A stretch of DNA of 64,000 nt from assembly GCA_002305725.1 (NCBI GenBank), contig DBQM01000037.1, positions 3,579-67,578 on the forward strand, written 5' to 3'. Source of the DNA: Ruminococcus sp. UBA1394. Lineage in GTDB: Bacteria > Bacillota > Clostridia > Oscillospirales > Ruminococcaceae. Within the stretch, counting starts at the first letter, position 1. Each line of letters opens with the position of its first letter. The notes beneath the pieces were generated by a model. That model did not search any database, was not told where the DNA came from, and saw only the letters and a list, made by a program, of their open reading frames with translations. A program made the position numbers and the translations under genes. Shown here in pieces: positions 41,975 through 51,230 of the stretch.

Positions 41975-42002
41975 TGCTTTGTCCTTTCAGATAATAAGTT
42001 TT

Positions 42003-42737
42003 TTATTTTATCGTCAACGGAGCATTTTCTCCGCATATTCTTCTTACTATTGCCATAAAAGCGTTATAACCCGGAGAACCGTCAGAAATTCCTGCACTTT
42101 TTCCGTAAAAGAGGGTGAGTGCATTATCTTCGGGGACAACTCCGATAAGCTGTATTCCGCTTTTATCTATTACGGTATCAAGATTGTCTACGATTCCGTA
42201 ATCAATGTATTTTTTATGTACTCTGTTGATTACAAGCCGCTGGTTATCGCAGCCGTACCTGTAAAATTCATCTGACAGACGTGAAACATCTCTGATACAA
42301 ATATTATCGGGAGTTACAACGAAAAAAATTCTGTCAGCTTCCTTCAAAGCTCTGATTACCCTTTTATCAGCGCCTGCGCCGGTGTCAATAAGTACAAAAT
42401 CATAAAGATTTTTCAGCTGTGAAACCGCTTCAGCAATTTTTTCACAGTCAAATTCTGCGGAAAAATCAGCCGGTGCGCAGATAATACTTAATCCCGGAAC
42501 AGCCGGAATTTTATTTACACATTCTTTCAGTCTGCATCTTCCGGACATATAGTCTGAAATGTCAGATCTGACCTGACTGCTTATTCCGAAAAAAAGGTCA
42601 AGGCATCTGAAACCAAAATCAAGTTCCAGTATCACTACCGAAAATCCGGAATTTGCAAGAGCATTTCCGAGTCCGGCGCAGACAGTTGATTTACCTGTTC
42701 CGCCTTTTCCGGAGGTAACAGCAATAACTTCTGACAT
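42003..42737 (-). CDS. minD: MinD-like ParA/MinD ATPase
   Basis: The 244-residue protein has the deviant Walker A KGGTGKST at residues 11-18, VVILELDFGFRCLDL (switch region) near 34 and LIDTGAGADK near 108. A short amphipathic C-terminal segment (AFMAIVRRICG) could be a weak membrane-targeting helix. MinD normally recruits MinC to block FtsZ at the poles; neither minC nor minE is in the window. The gene follows mreBCD-mrdA as in other Clostridia. The ATG at 42737 follows AGGCGGTG. Confidence 0.88.
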   Translation of the reverse strand: MSEVIAVTSGKGGTGKSTVCAGLGNALANSGFSVVILELDFGFRCLDLFFGISSQVRSDISDYMSGRCRLKECVNKIPAVPGLSIICAPADFSAEFDCEKIAEAVSQLKNLYDFVLIDTGAGADKRVIRALKEADRIFFVVTPDNICIRDVSRLSDEFYRYGCDNQRLVINRVHKKYIDYGIVDNLDTVIDKSGIQLIGVVPEDNALTLFYGKSAGISDGSPGYNAFMAIVRRICGENAPLTIK

Positions 42738-42801
42738 ACTGTTGATTTCACCGCCTGTGTATAAGAGGAATTTTTTACATTTTTTCAATGATTCATTATA
42801 T

Positions 42802-42829
42802 ATTATACCATAAAATGCGAAAAAGTCAA
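42802..42829 (-). promoter_or_regulatory. Promoter of minD-mgsA
   Basis: On the minus strand TTGACT and TATAAT are 16 bases apart, with the spacer TTTTCGCATTTTATGG shared with the amidase promoter. Confidence 0.65.
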
Positions 42830-42938
42830 AGTGATTTTCCATTCTGTTATTAAAATCGTGTAAAGTGAATGATTTAACGTGTTTATTGTTGGCTATTTTG
42901 ACGAAACACATTTAAGACAGTAATTATGCGTTATTGAC

Positions 42939-42970
42939 CAAAAAAGAGAACGCATTTGCGTCCTCTTTAA
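42939..42970 (-). terminator. Terminator of mrdA
   Basis: On the minus strand AGAGGACGCAAATGCGTTCTCT folds with a TTTTTT tail, directly after the stop. Confidence 0.8.
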
Positions 42971-42975
42971 TCTTC

Positions 42976-45090
42976 TTATTCTTCCTCAGTCGGATCAGTT
43001 TCTTCGGTCTGCGCTTCTGTTGCAGGCTGTGTTACAGGATTTCCGTTGCTGTCTGTTGTACTTTCAGTCGGTGACTGTAGGTAGTTTATCTTCACATTTG
43101 AGTAATCGTCATCGGAGAAATTTTTATAATATGCCTGGATGATACTGCGGATCATGTATTTTGAATATTCACCGCCCTCTATCATTCCGGCAAAGGCAAT
43201 CTGCGGATCGTATGCCGGAGCGAATCCGATAAAGCAGCTGTCGGTTATATCGTCACCGTTTCGCCAGTTCTGCGGTGTACCTGTTTTGATAGCAACATCA
43301 AAGCCGAGGTTTGAAAGTGAATATTCAGCCGGAAAGTTGTTTTCTGACGCCTGGATCATACCGTCAATTACATAGTCATAGACGTAATCATAATTGAGAT
43401 TGATTTTTTCAGCGACTTCCGGTTCACGCTTTTCGATTTCATTTTCCATTGAATAATCGTAAATGCTGTCGACAAGGTGAGTCTTGTACCTTACTCCGCG
43501 GTTTGCAATTGTTGAGGCAACGCCTGCCATCTGCAGAGGAGTTACAGCAGTTTCAGACTGACCGATTGACGCCTGAAGTACCTGACCTACTGTCCAGTCG
43601 ATGCCGAGATCATTGAATGTTTCCGGATTTCCGATATGTCCTGCGTAGTCGCCGGTTTCAATGCCTGTATGCTGACCATAGCCGTACATTGAGGCATACT
43701 CCGTAATCTTGTCAATTCCAAGACGTCTGCCAAGCTCGTAGAAATAAATATTGCATGAAACTCTCAGCGCTCTTGCAACGGCAATATCGTTGTGCCAGCC
43801 TGTACAGCCGACCTCGATATCATAGAACTTCATTTTCTGGTTACAGGTGAAAGTGGATTCGCCTGTGACGATTCCCTCATTAAGTCCGGCGGTGGCGGTT
43901 ATTGTCTTGAATGTCGAACCCGGACGGTAAAGACCGCTTGTTGCACGGTTTATCAGCGGATAATTCTCGTCTTCAAGCAGCTTGTCATAATTGGATTTGT
44001 AATCCTTTAAATCGTATGTCGGGGCAGTAGCCATTCCAAGAACAGCGTTGCTTTTAACGTCAAGGACCACAAGCGAGCCGCATTCAACATCGCTGTATTC
44101 AGCCTGATTCCTGAGGTCAGACATGAAGTTTACAAGGATTTCCTGCAAATCTCTCTGGAAGTCGCTGTCAACTGTCAGCCTGACAGTATGGCCGCCCTTT
44201 GCCTCCTCTGTGACCTCTGCCGAAGTCACTTCGCCGTTTGTGAGAGTGATGGTTCTTGTGCCGTCTTCACCACGCAGTTCGTCCTCAAGAGCCTTTTCAA
44301 TACCGCTTTTGCCGACGGTATCGTTCATAGAGTAACCCTTTTCTTTCAGTTCCTCCCACTCCTCAGCAAAAATCGGACCGACAGTTCCTATTTCGTGAGG
44401 CAGAACATCGCCCACAGCGATTTCTCTTACAGCTTCTTCTCTTACGTCGATACCTTTCAGACGGACGCCCAGTTCCTTGATTTTTGTTACAGTTTCAACC
44501 GGTATATCTTCGCTGAGTGTAAATGTGTTGCCGAGTGAAAAATCTCTCAGCTTCATTTCGTAGCGTATGCCGGCTATGATTCGCTGTTCTTCGGTGCTGT
44601 ATTCAGTTTCAGAAATTTCATAATCGTCGATAAGCTTGTCGATACAGTTTTCAGCAGTCGCATAGACATTTACGCCGATAAGGCTTTTCAGCTTTTCAAC
44701 GTCGCTGTCCCTGTTCTTCTCGTATTCATAGGGGGAGGAATCGGTGATTGGCAGGGTTTCGTTCCATTCAAGTCCGGCTTCCTTTAAAATTCTGACTGTC
44801 TGAATCAGAATCTCGTTTGCCTCCTTGTTGTCAGACGGAAAATATGTGTCATCAATAATAACGTTGAATCCGACCTTGTTTTCGACGATAGGATTTCCGT
44901 CGGCGTCAACTATCTGTCCTCTTGTTGCCTTTATTGTCTGTGTGTATACCGAGGTGTATTCTGACTGCTGGAGATAAGCGTCACCGTTTACTATCTGGAC
45001 AGTCATAAGACGGATAAGACCCAGTGCTACTGCAATTACAACGAGTATTGCAAGAAAAGCAGTACGCAGTCTTTCAAGAATTTCTTTCAT
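42976..45090 (-). CDS. mrdA: Penicillin-binding protein 2 (elongasome transpeptidase)
   Basis: The 704-residue protein has one N-terminal membrane segment (about 12-32), a dimerisation/pedestal domain with ATRGQIVDADGNP and a transpeptidase domain: SxxK as STFK (Ser ~392), SxN as SCN (~440) and KTGT (~602). It cross-links peptidoglycan with RodA during cell elongation. The last ~30 residues are an acidic Thr/Glu/Pro tail (TQPATEAQTEETDPTEEE). It lies after mreD, separated by a MITE-like element and a terminator-like hairpin. AAAGGA precedes the ATG. Confidence 0.94.
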   Translation of the reverse strand: MKEILERLRTAFLAILVVIAVALGLIRLMTVQIVNGDAYLQQSEYTSVYTQTIKATRGQIVDADGNPIVENKVGFNVIIDDTYFPSDNKEANEILIQTVRILKEAGLEWNETLPITDSSPYEYEKNRDSDVEKLKSLIGVNVYATAENCIDKLIDDYEISETEYSTEEQRIIAGIRYEMKLRDFSLGNTFTLSEDIPVETVTKIKELGVRLKGIDVREEAVREIAVGDVLPHEIGTVGPIFAEEWEELKEKGYSMNDTVGKSGIEKALEDELRGEDGTRTITLTNGEVTSAEVTEEAKGGHTVRLTVDSDFQRDLQEILVNFMSDLRNQAEYSDVECGSLVVLDVKSNAVLGMATAPTYDLKDYKSNYDKLLEDENYPLINRATSGLYRPGSTFKTITATAGLNEGIVTGESTFTCNQKMKFYDIEVGCTGWHNDIAVARALRVSCNIYFYELGRRLGIDKITEYASMYGYGQHTGIETGDYAGHIGNPETFNDLGIDWTVGQVLQASIGQSETAVTPLQMAGVASTIANRGVRYKTHLVDSIYDYSMENEIEKREPEVAEKINLNYDYVYDYVIDGMIQASENNFPAEYSLSNLGFDVAIKTGTPQNWRNGDDITDSCFIGFAPAYDPQIAFAGMIEGGEYSKYMIRSIIQAYYKNFSDDDYSNVKINYLQSPTESTTDSNGNPVTQPATEAQTEETDPTEEE

Positions 45091-45102
45091 AATGTTCCTT
45101 TC

Positions 45103-45181
45103 TTAAGGCAATACCGCATAATTATTGTCGTACAGATGCGCAGCAAAGGCGTTAGCCGTTAATTGTGCGGTGTTGCCTTAA
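45103..45181. mobile_element. MITE-like element, short form (79 bp)
   Basis: The ends are TTAAGGCAATACCGCATAAT and (reverse complement) TTAAGGCAACACCGCACAAT. The left 35 bases and right 40 bases match the 180-bp form at 14014-14193, so it looks like an internal deletion of about 100 bases. It sits between mreD and mrdA, 12 bases from the mrdA start. Confidence 0.75.
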
Positions 45182-45213
45182 ATAAACGGCATTGCAAATG
45201 ACTTGCAATGCCC
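45180..45213 (-). terminator. Terminator-like hairpin after mreD
   Basis: GGCATTGCAA and TTGCAATGCC pair around ATGACT or so, ending in GTTTATT on the minus strand. It may limit read-through from mreBCD into mrdA. Confidence 0.6.
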
Positions 45214-45222
45214 CGTATTTTT

Positions 45223-45783
45223 TCAGATTTTCATAGCCTCTTCAATAGTCTTTGCACGCTTAGGATAGAACCTTTTCAGCACCGGCTTTATCAGCAGCCA
45301 GACAAAAGGTGCGGCTATAGTTGTATAGATAACGCATGGAATACATTTTTCTTTGAAAACATATCCCGTCCCCTCGTAATTCCACATGGCATAAAAGAAA
45401 AAGTAGTCAAACAGCTCATAGACTGCTGTAAACATTGCAGTAAGCCACACGATGTTAAGTACATTCTGGAGAAGGTAATGCTTGAAGAAAAGAACTGTCG
45501 CAACGCAGAAAGCAATCATAAAAATACAGCTGTAGCCGAAAAACTTTCCGCATGAAAAATCAATCAGCAGACCGCATATTCCTCCCAGCACCGCAGCAGT
45601 ATATTCACCCTCGTTCATACAGATGCAGGTGCAGAGCGGTATAAGCAGAAGCGGTTTAACGCCGTTTCCGATGTTTATGATGATAACGCTTACAAAAATC
45701 ATAAAGACATAAATTGCCCATCTTGCAATGGCGCAGTATCTGATTTTTTCGGCTCTTGTCATCTGCTTATTCTGCATTGTCAT
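45223..45783 (-). CDS. mreD: Rod shape-determining protein MreD
   Basis: The ~186-residue membrane protein has five or six predicted segments and the general MreD layout (VKPLLLIPL, GGICGLLIDF, basic C-terminus). MreD works with MreC, PBP2 and RodA in the elongasome. Sequence conservation of MreD is low, so the call rests largely on its place after mreC. I chose the ATG at 45783; GTG just before and ATG at 45777 are alternatives. It overlaps the mreC end by 17 bases. Confidence 0.85.
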   Translation of the reverse strand: MTMQNKQMTRAEKIRYCAIARWAIYVFMIFVSVIIINIGNGVKPLLLIPLCTCICMNEGEYTAAVLGGICGLLIDFSCGKFFGYSCIFMIAFCVATVLFFKHYLLQNVLNIVWLTAMFTAVYELFDYFFFYAMWNYEGTGYVFKEKCIPCVIYTTIAAPFVWLLIKPVLKRFYPKRAKTIEEAMKI

Positions 45784-46783
45784 CACCGCCGTTCTCCGGT
45801 TCGGCTGCGTCTTCCGGTTCTGTCATATCCTCCGGCACGCTGTCGTCATAATTGTATTCCGGTTCTGTTGCAGGTTCTGTAACGGGTTCTGTTCCCGGCT
45901 CGGTTGTGATTTCCTTGCCGATGTCGCCCTCGGTAATTTCCTTCTTTTTCTCGTTGAAGTCAATGATTACCATAACGCTTGTGACTTCCTTCGGATTTAC
46001 GGCAGGTTCAATTACTGCGTAGGCTGTCAGTCCGCTTTCCTCAATACCGGTTTCCTTTACGTTGCCGATAATATATCCCTGCGGGAACTGTCCGCTGTTT
46101 CCGGAAGTGATAATGAGGTCGCCCTCCTTTATCTTGTTTTCCTTGTCAATGTAGATCATCTTGCACTGACTTTTTTCAGCGTATGTCAGACTTCCCTCAA
46201 CAATTCCGGTATCACGGCTCTCAACGCACATTACGCCTACTGAAAGCTCCTGTGAGAAAATTGTCCTTACTGTCGAATATGTATTTGCAACTTCGGTTAT
46301 AACGCCGACAAGTCCCTCCGGAGTTACAACAGGGTCATAGAGGGCGATTCCGTCATTGGAGCCTCTGTCAATAACAAATGTTCCGTAGGGGTCGTTGACA
46401 TTTCTTGAAATAACCGAACATACCGGAGAATACTTGAAATCCTCGTTTTCCTCTTTGATGCCGATAAATTTACGCAGGTCCTCAACCTCTGACTTCATAT
46501 CCTCATAGTCAATAAGTCTTTCGTTCAGATCTGCGACTTTTTCACGCAGCTGTCTGTTTTCCTCAACGTATTTTTCGGAATCCAGAAATAAATCTATAAC
46601 CAGTCCCACCTTGTCGGAAATCGCATTTGAAAACTGCCTTATGGGGTTGAAAACAGAACCCACACATTGTGAAGCAAACGGAACTTTTCCGTCACGGGTC
46701 ACGGAAAAAAGTGCAATTCCCATAAAAAATCCGGCAATGCAGAGAATGATTTTAAACTTGACGCTTTTAAAAAACTGCCCCAC
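45767..46783 (-). CDS. mreC: Cell shape protein MreC
   Basis: The protein (338 residues) has one membrane segment (about 9-27), a coiled coil (about 65-100) and the beta-barrel MreC domain (about 110-275; VISRNVNDPYGTFVIDRGSNDGI, TSGNSGQFPQGY). It links MreB to PBP2 outside the membrane. I chose GTG at 46783, eight bases after AAAGGAG, because the next ATG upstream has no ribosome site. The last ~50 residues are an acidic tail of TEP-type repeats (TTEPGTEPVTEPATEPEYN), unlike most MreC proteins. Confidence 0.9.
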   Translation of the reverse strand: MGQFFKSVKFKIILCIAGFFMGIALFSVTRDGKVPFASQCVGSVFNPIRQFSNAISDKVGLVIDLFLDSEKYVEENRQLREKVADLNERLIDYEDMKSEVEDLRKFIGIKEENEDFKYSPVCSVISRNVNDPYGTFVIDRGSNDGIALYDPVVTPEGLVGVITEVANTYSTVRTIFSQELSVGVMCVESRDTGIVEGSLTYAEKSQCKMIYIDKENKIKEGDLIITSGNSGQFPQGYIIGNVKETGIEESGLTAYAVIEPAVNPKEVTSVMVIIDFNEKKKEITEGDIGKEITTEPGTEPVTEPATEPEYNYDDSVPEDMTEPEDAAEPENGGDDNAE

Positions 46784-46878
46784 TTCTGATTCTCCTTTCC
46801 TTGTTTTCAGGGGCGCTGCCATAAAACCGGGTTATGCGTCCGGATGCGGCAGCACTATGAGAAAATAAACCTATTCTC

Positions 46879-47895
46879 TCAGTAATAGCGGGTTTCGTCT
46901 GTAAGTGCGTCCTCAAATTTGTCAATGTCCTCAAGTATCTTGCCCGTACCCTCTGCAACGCAGTCGAGAGGATATTCGGCAATATATACCGGCATTCCTG
47001 TTTCACGGCTGATAAGCTTGTCAAGACCTCTCAGCAGCGCACCGCCTCCGGCAAGGGTTATTCCCTGGTCGATTATGTCAGCGGAAAGCTCCGGCGGAGT
47101 TTTTTCAAGGGTGATTTTTATTGCCTCAATAACTCTTGAAAGGGGTTCTGTAAGTGCGTCACGGATCTCGGTTGACGTTACAGTAATATTCTCCGGCAGA
47201 CCGTTGAGAAGATTTCTTCCCTTTATCTCCATAGTCTTTTCGCTTTCGCCCGGAAATGCCGAGCCGATTTCTATTTTGATATTTTCGGCTGTTCTTTCGC
47301 CGATAAGAAGATTATATTTTTTCTTAATAAAGTTTATGATAGCCTTGTCAAATTCATCTCCGGCAACTCTGACTGAACGTGAAGTCACAATCCCTCTCAG
47401 AGAGATAACCGCAACCTCGCTTGTACCGCCGCCGATATCAACTATCATGCTGCCTGACGGTTCTGCAACCGGCAGTCCTGCGCCCACAGCTGCCGCCATA
47501 GGTTCTTCGATAATGAAAACAGGCTTTGCACCTGCTTTTTCAGCAGCCTCCTTAACGGCACGTTTCTCAACTGCAGTTACGCCGGAGGGAATGCATATAA
47601 TTACCCTTGCCTTTGTAAAAAAAGAGCCTCTGAGAGCTTTTTTGATAAATTCCTGCAGCATGGTCGTGGTCATGTCAAAGTCGGCGATAACGCCGTCCCT
47701 CAGCGGTCTGACTGCGACAATAGAGCCAGGCGTTCTGCCGATAACGTCCTTAGCCTTTTTTCCGACATATTTTGCTTTGTCGGTCCTGGTGTCTACTGCA
47801 ACAACCGAAGGTTCTCTTATGATAATACCCTTTCCTCTCATGTAAACAAGGGTGTTTGCAGTGCCCAGATCTATACCAATGTCCTTTGTAAACAT
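46879..47895 (-). CDS. mreB: Rod shape-determining actin homologue MreB
   Basis: The 338-residue actin-fold protein has GIDLGTANTLVY near residue 7 (phosphate 1), IVDIGGGTSEVAVIS near 156 (phosphate 2) and ITLAGGGALLRGLD near 288 (adenosine). It forms membrane-bound filaments that guide the elongasome. AAGGAG precedes the ATG, and a consensus promoter lies upstream. It is the first gene of mreB-mreC-mreD. Confidence 0.96.
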   Translation of the reverse strand: MFTKDIGIDLGTANTLVYMRGKGIIIREPSVVAVDTRTDKAKYVGKKAKDVIGRTPGSIVAVRPLRDGVIADFDMTTTMLQEFIKKALRGSFFTKARVIICIPSGVTAVEKRAVKEAAEKAGAKPVFIIEEPMAAAVGAGLPVAEPSGSMIVDIGGGTSEVAVISLRGIVTSRSVRVAGDEFDKAIINFIKKKYNLLIGERTAENIKIEIGSAFPGESEKTMEIKGRNLLNGLPENITVTSTEIRDALTEPLSRVIEAIKITLEKTPPELSADIIDQGITLAGGGALLRGLDKLISRETGMPVYIAEYPLDCVAEGTGKILEDIDKFEDALTDETRYY

Positions 47896-47962
47896 CTATG
47901 CATTTCTCCTTTTGTATGTTCCTTTTAAATCATTTTACATTTTCTGAATTTTCTCTTATTTT

Positions 47963-47991
47963 ATTATACCACTAAATATGATGTTTCACAA
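47963..47991 (-). promoter_or_regulatory. Promoter of mreBCD
   Basis: On the minus strand TTGTGA and TATAAT are 17 bases apart, about 65 bases before the mreB ATG. Confidence 0.7.
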
Positions 47992-48067
47992 CAAATTTTG
48001 AAGGTAAAAAAATCCTTGTATATGCGTTAAGTATTTGTTAAATTTCTACAAAAGCGCAATAAAAATT

Positions 48068-48325
48068 TTATGCAATAGCCTTAGAAAGCTTTGGATAAAC
48101 CGCAACGGCAATAAGCATAAAAATAATCTGCGCAACGCTCAGTGAAAATTCAAATCCGACCGTAAGCTTAATTATCACAAGATTTATACTTGTAGGAGAA
48201 ATACCGATTTCCTTTGAATATGCAAGCCAGCTGAGCATATCTGATGCCGCAGCGCCCTTTGCCGCAATTGAGCCGACAATTGCGCCTGCTATGATAAGCA
48301 TTATCAGCAAAATTTTGTTTTTCAT
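48068..48325 (-). CDS. DUF4321 small membrane protein
   Basis: The 85-residue protein has two membrane segments (about 4-22 and 62-82) with the spacer pattern MLSWLAYSKEIGISP..INL of DUF4321, a family of unknown function common in Clostridia. It is the last gene after zapA-U32-dut on the minus strand, with AAGGGG before the ATG. Confidence 0.75.
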   Translation of the reverse strand: MKNKILLIMLIIAGAIVGSIAAKGAAASDMLSWLAYSKEIGISPTSINLVIIKLTVGFEFSLSVAQIIFMLIAVAVYPKLSKAIA

Positions 48326-48369
48326 TCTGTTACCCCTTTTGTCATTATCAGATTGTTGTTGATTCTGGT

Positions 48370-48807
48370 TTACTGTCCGGTCGAGCCGAAACCTCCGCTG
48401 TTTCTGTCTGTTTCATCAAGCGTATCCGTTTCGATGATTTCCGGCAGCAGCACCGGAGTTACCACCATCTGCGCAATTCTCATGCCGTCAGTAACGGTAA
48501 AGCTTTCCTTGCCGTGATTGATAAGAGGTACTTTTATTTCCCCTCTGTAATCGCTGTCCACTACACCTACGCAGTTTGCAAGGGCAATGCCGTGCTTTGA
48601 GGCAAGCCCTGAACGGGGATATATCATAAGTGCGGCATTTTCGGAATCCGGTGCGGCGGAAATACCCGTTGGTATCATCTTTATCTCGCCAGGTTCAATA
48701 ATGATATCGCTGTCTGTGCAGGCTGAAAGGTCCAGTCCGGCACTGCCTTTTGTTGCTCTCTGCGGAATAACAGCCTTTTCGCAGAGCTTTTTTATTTTAA
48801 GTGTCAT
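48370..48807 (-). CDS. dut: dUTP diphosphatase (dUTPase)
   Basis: The 145-residue trimeric dUTPase hydrolyses dUTP to dUMP, protecting DNA and supplying thymidylate precursors. Its motifs are present: GSAGLDLSA, PRSGLASKHG, GVVDSDYRGEI, RIAQMVV and the C-terminal RNSGGFGSTG arm. I chose the ATG at 48807, with GGAG six bases upstream, which lies after the stop of the U32 gene rather than overlapping it. Confidence 0.95.
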   Translation of the reverse strand: MTLKIKKLCEKAVIPQRATKGSAGLDLSACTDSDIIIEPGEIKMIPTGISAAPDSENAALMIYPRSGLASKHGIALANCVGVVDSDYRGEIKVPLINHGKESFTVTDGMRIAQMVVTPVLLPEIIETDTLDETDRNSGGFGSTGQ

Positions 48808-48822
48808 ATTTTTCTCCATCAA

Positions 48823-50847
48823 TTACAGAACACCTCTGTAATACAGTCCTCTTGTAATATTTTCTTTTTTCTTCCCCGTACCGCGGTAATTTTCAATTAT
48901 TTCAGATACCTCTCCGGGAGTTTCGTCAGTAAAATAAAGTGTCATAAAGCTTATGTTCTTAAATTCGTCAAGCCTGTCCGCAAGGTAAAGCCTTTGTGAA
49001 TTGAGAATTTCTGTGTACTGTCCGTGACAGACAACAGAAAAGCTTCTTCCTGTCCTGTCCGAAAGCTTTTTGCTGCATTTTCCGCAGCCGACTTCGTTTT
49101 TCACCGGACAGTTTGCTGTCATCATGACAGGCAGTCTGCCGTAAGCGATTATTCCGGCAGGCACAGGGGATTTCACAGCCGCCGCCTGACCGGATTTGAG
49201 CTCAAATGAAAGTGTCAGGTCGCTCAGATTCAGTTCTGAAAGCAGATTTGCACTGTAAGAGTTTGAAACGTTCAGTCCGAAATCTCCGTGCAGAGTAAAC
49301 CCAAGTTCAGAGCCAGTCTGAATATACGCAATGTTGCTGCACATAAGATGCGTAATGCCAGGCTTTTTTGCATCGGCAATCCTGCGCTTTGTTTCCTGCT
49401 CGTCTGTTATAAACCTCGGAGGCTCAATGATGATTTTTTCCGGAGAGTTTATTCTCTCAGGCAGAATTTCAAGGGGGACAATAACGAAATCTGCGGACAT
49501 TGCAGCGTCCAGCTGGGAAATGTCTGATATCCTCGCCCTTATCTGTGAAAGCTTTTTCGGACTTTCCTTTATTTCCGGCATTTTTCCGGAAATAGCATAC
49601 TGTGGAGTATTTCTCACGATTCTTGCAGCATTCAGCTCTGATACAGCCTTTCTTCTGACTTCATTCAGTTCTCCTGCGCTGACTGCAAGGCCGTCCTCAA
49701 TTTCTGCATCAAGTCCGCTGTAATTGTAGACGGTATCTCCAAGCTTTGAAAGCTGTCTTTCAAGCAAATCCCTGCTGACTGGTCTGTTCTGTGCTTTCTG
49801 GGGGACATTTCCGCTGACTGTCACAGAGTTTCCGTCGTTGTCAGAAGCAGTAACTTTAACAGGGGAGTCCGGCTTTATTTCCGCAGTAAAGTGCAGGTCA
49901 GAAACTTTTCTTTCGGTCCGGTAAAGCTTGTGTATTTCCGGAATGACTGCTTTTGCCGCAGTAACATCCTCTTTTTCCCTTGTGCCGAACATTCCGGTTT
50001 TCTTTCCGGTGAAGTACCCGTCTGTAAAGCCGCTGCGTGAAAATACGGCTCTGAGCGTTTCTGTATCAAAATCCTTGCCGTCAATGGCGTTTCTGAACGC
50101 TGATACCGCCGCCGCAACATATTCCGGACGTTTCATTCTCCCCTCAATTTTAAGTGAGGTCACGCCGGCATTTTCTATTTCCTTTATATGTCCTGTAAGG
50201 GAAAGGTCTTTCAGAGAAAGTCCGCAGTAACTGCTGTTCCCGCATGAAGAAAAAGGCAGTCTGCACGGCTGTGCGCAAAGACCTCTGTTAGCGCTCCTCT
50301 GACCTATCACAGCGGAGAGGTAGCATTGTCCCGAAACGGACATACAAAGCGCACCGTGAACAAAAATTTCAGTTTCAATATCAAGGGCAGAAATTTCCTC
50401 AATCTGTTTTCCTGAAAGCTCTCTTGACAGAACCACTCTCTTGAATCCCAGTTGTTTTGCCGTAAGCGCACCGGCAGGGGAGTGTATCGTCATCTGAGTT
50501 GAGGCGTGAAGTCTTGCGTCAGGAGATACTGCCTTTATGATTTCAGCAGCGCCCAAGTCCTGGACGATAAAAGCGTCAATTCCGGCATTAAGCGCCTTTT
50601 CAATAGTCTGGGCAAACTCCGCTGTCTGACTGTCAAAAATAATAGTGTTTACAGTCATGTAAAGCTTTTTGCCGTAAAGATGGCAAAGTTTTGCCGCCTC
50701 GTTTAGTTCAGCAAAATCAAAATTACTGGCATTCTGCCTTGCGGAAAACGCCTTTCCGCCTATATAAACGGCATCAGCGCCGCATCTTAAAGCGGCAGTC
50801 AGCGAATCCATAGCCCCGGCAGGTGCAAGCAGTTCAGGTTTGTCCAT
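48823..50847 (-). CDS. U32 family peptidase/RNA-modification protein with DUF3656 region
   Basis: The 674-residue protein has an N-terminal U32 barrel: LLAPAGAMDSLTAAL, GADAVYIGGKAFSAR near 25, the HGALCMSVSGQCYLS motif near 165 and GLCAQPCRLPF near 190, with cysteines that bind an Fe-S cluster in RlhA, the 23S rRNA C2501 hydroxylase. The middle resembles DUF3656, and the C-terminus has CPVKNEVGCGKC. Many members once called collagenases are now linked to RNA hydroxylation; which applies is unknown. It shares TAATG with zapA. Confidence 0.85.
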   Translation of the reverse strand: MDKPELLAPAGAMDSLTAALRCGADAVYIGGKAFSARQNASNFDFAELNEAAKLCHLYGKKLYMTVNTIIFDSQTAEFAQTIEKALNAGIDAFIVQDLGAAEIIKAVSPDARLHASTQMTIHSPAGALTAKQLGFKRVVLSRELSGKQIEEISALDIETEIFVHGALCMSVSGQCYLSAVIGQRSANRGLCAQPCRLPFSSCGNSSYCGLSLKDLSLTGHIKEIENAGVTSLKIEGRMKRPEYVAAAVSAFRNAIDGKDFDTETLRAVFSRSGFTDGYFTGKKTGMFGTREKEDVTAAKAVIPEIHKLYRTERKVSDLHFTAEIKPDSPVKVTASDNDGNSVTVSGNVPQKAQNRPVSRDLLERQLSKLGDTVYNYSGLDAEIEDGLAVSAGELNEVRRKAVSELNAARIVRNTPQYAISGKMPEIKESPKKLSQIRARISDISQLDAAMSADFVIVPLEILPERINSPEKIIIEPPRFITDEQETKRRIADAKKPGITHLMCSNIAYIQTGSELGFTLHGDFGLNVSNSYSANLLSELNLSDLTLSFELKSGQAAAVKSPVPAGIIAYGRLPVMMTANCPVKNEVGCGKCSKKLSDRTGRSFSVVCHGQYTEILNSQRLYLADRLDEFKNISFMTLYFTDETPGEVSEIIENYRGTGKKKENITRGLYYRGVL

Positions 50848-51191
50848 TATTTCTCCGCTGCCTTTTCAAGCTTTTCTATTTTAAGCTTTAACATATCTAT
50901 TTCCTTTAATGCGGCGTCACGCTCAATGCGTGCCTTTCCTGCCTCGTCAACATATTCCTTTGCCTGCGCTCTTATATTGTCAACGTTTGCCTGCGCCTTG
51001 CTTAAATCGTCAAGAGTTGAAAGCGCAACCATGATAGCCGCTGAATAAGGCGAGATAGAAGAATTGCCGGATGAGATATCGTTTATCTTTTTTTCAAGCA
51101 GCTTTGCAAGACCGTAAACATAGCTTGGCGCTTCTTCGGTCTGGAGCATATACTCCTTGCCGCAAATAATAACCTTTACTCTGTTAAGCAT
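50847..51191 (-). CDS. zapA: Cell division protein ZapA
   Basis: The 114-residue protein has the ZapA N-terminal domain (MLNRVKVIICGKEYML...) and a long coiled-coil C-terminus (about 65-110). It bundles FtsZ filaments at the division site. I chose the ATG at 51191 with GGAG upstream; the frame continues upstream through an R1 remnant without a credible start. It is coupled to the U32 gene, an arrangement also common in other Firmicutes. Confidence 0.85.
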   Translation of the reverse strand: MLNRVKVIICGKEYMLQTEEAPSYVYGLAKLLEKKINDISSGNSSISPYSAAIMVALSTLDDLSKAQANVDNIRAQAKEYVDEAGKARIERDAALKEIDMLKLKIEKLEKAAEK

Positions 51192-51230
51192 TTTTTTCTC
51201 CATTCTGAGTTTTTTTATCCGATAACATAT

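Noticed and set aside
46919..47845. Long + strand open frame opposite mreB
   Set aside because: It is antisense to a highly conserved gene; the low-complexity Ser/Ile/Pro composition is that of a reading-frame shadow.
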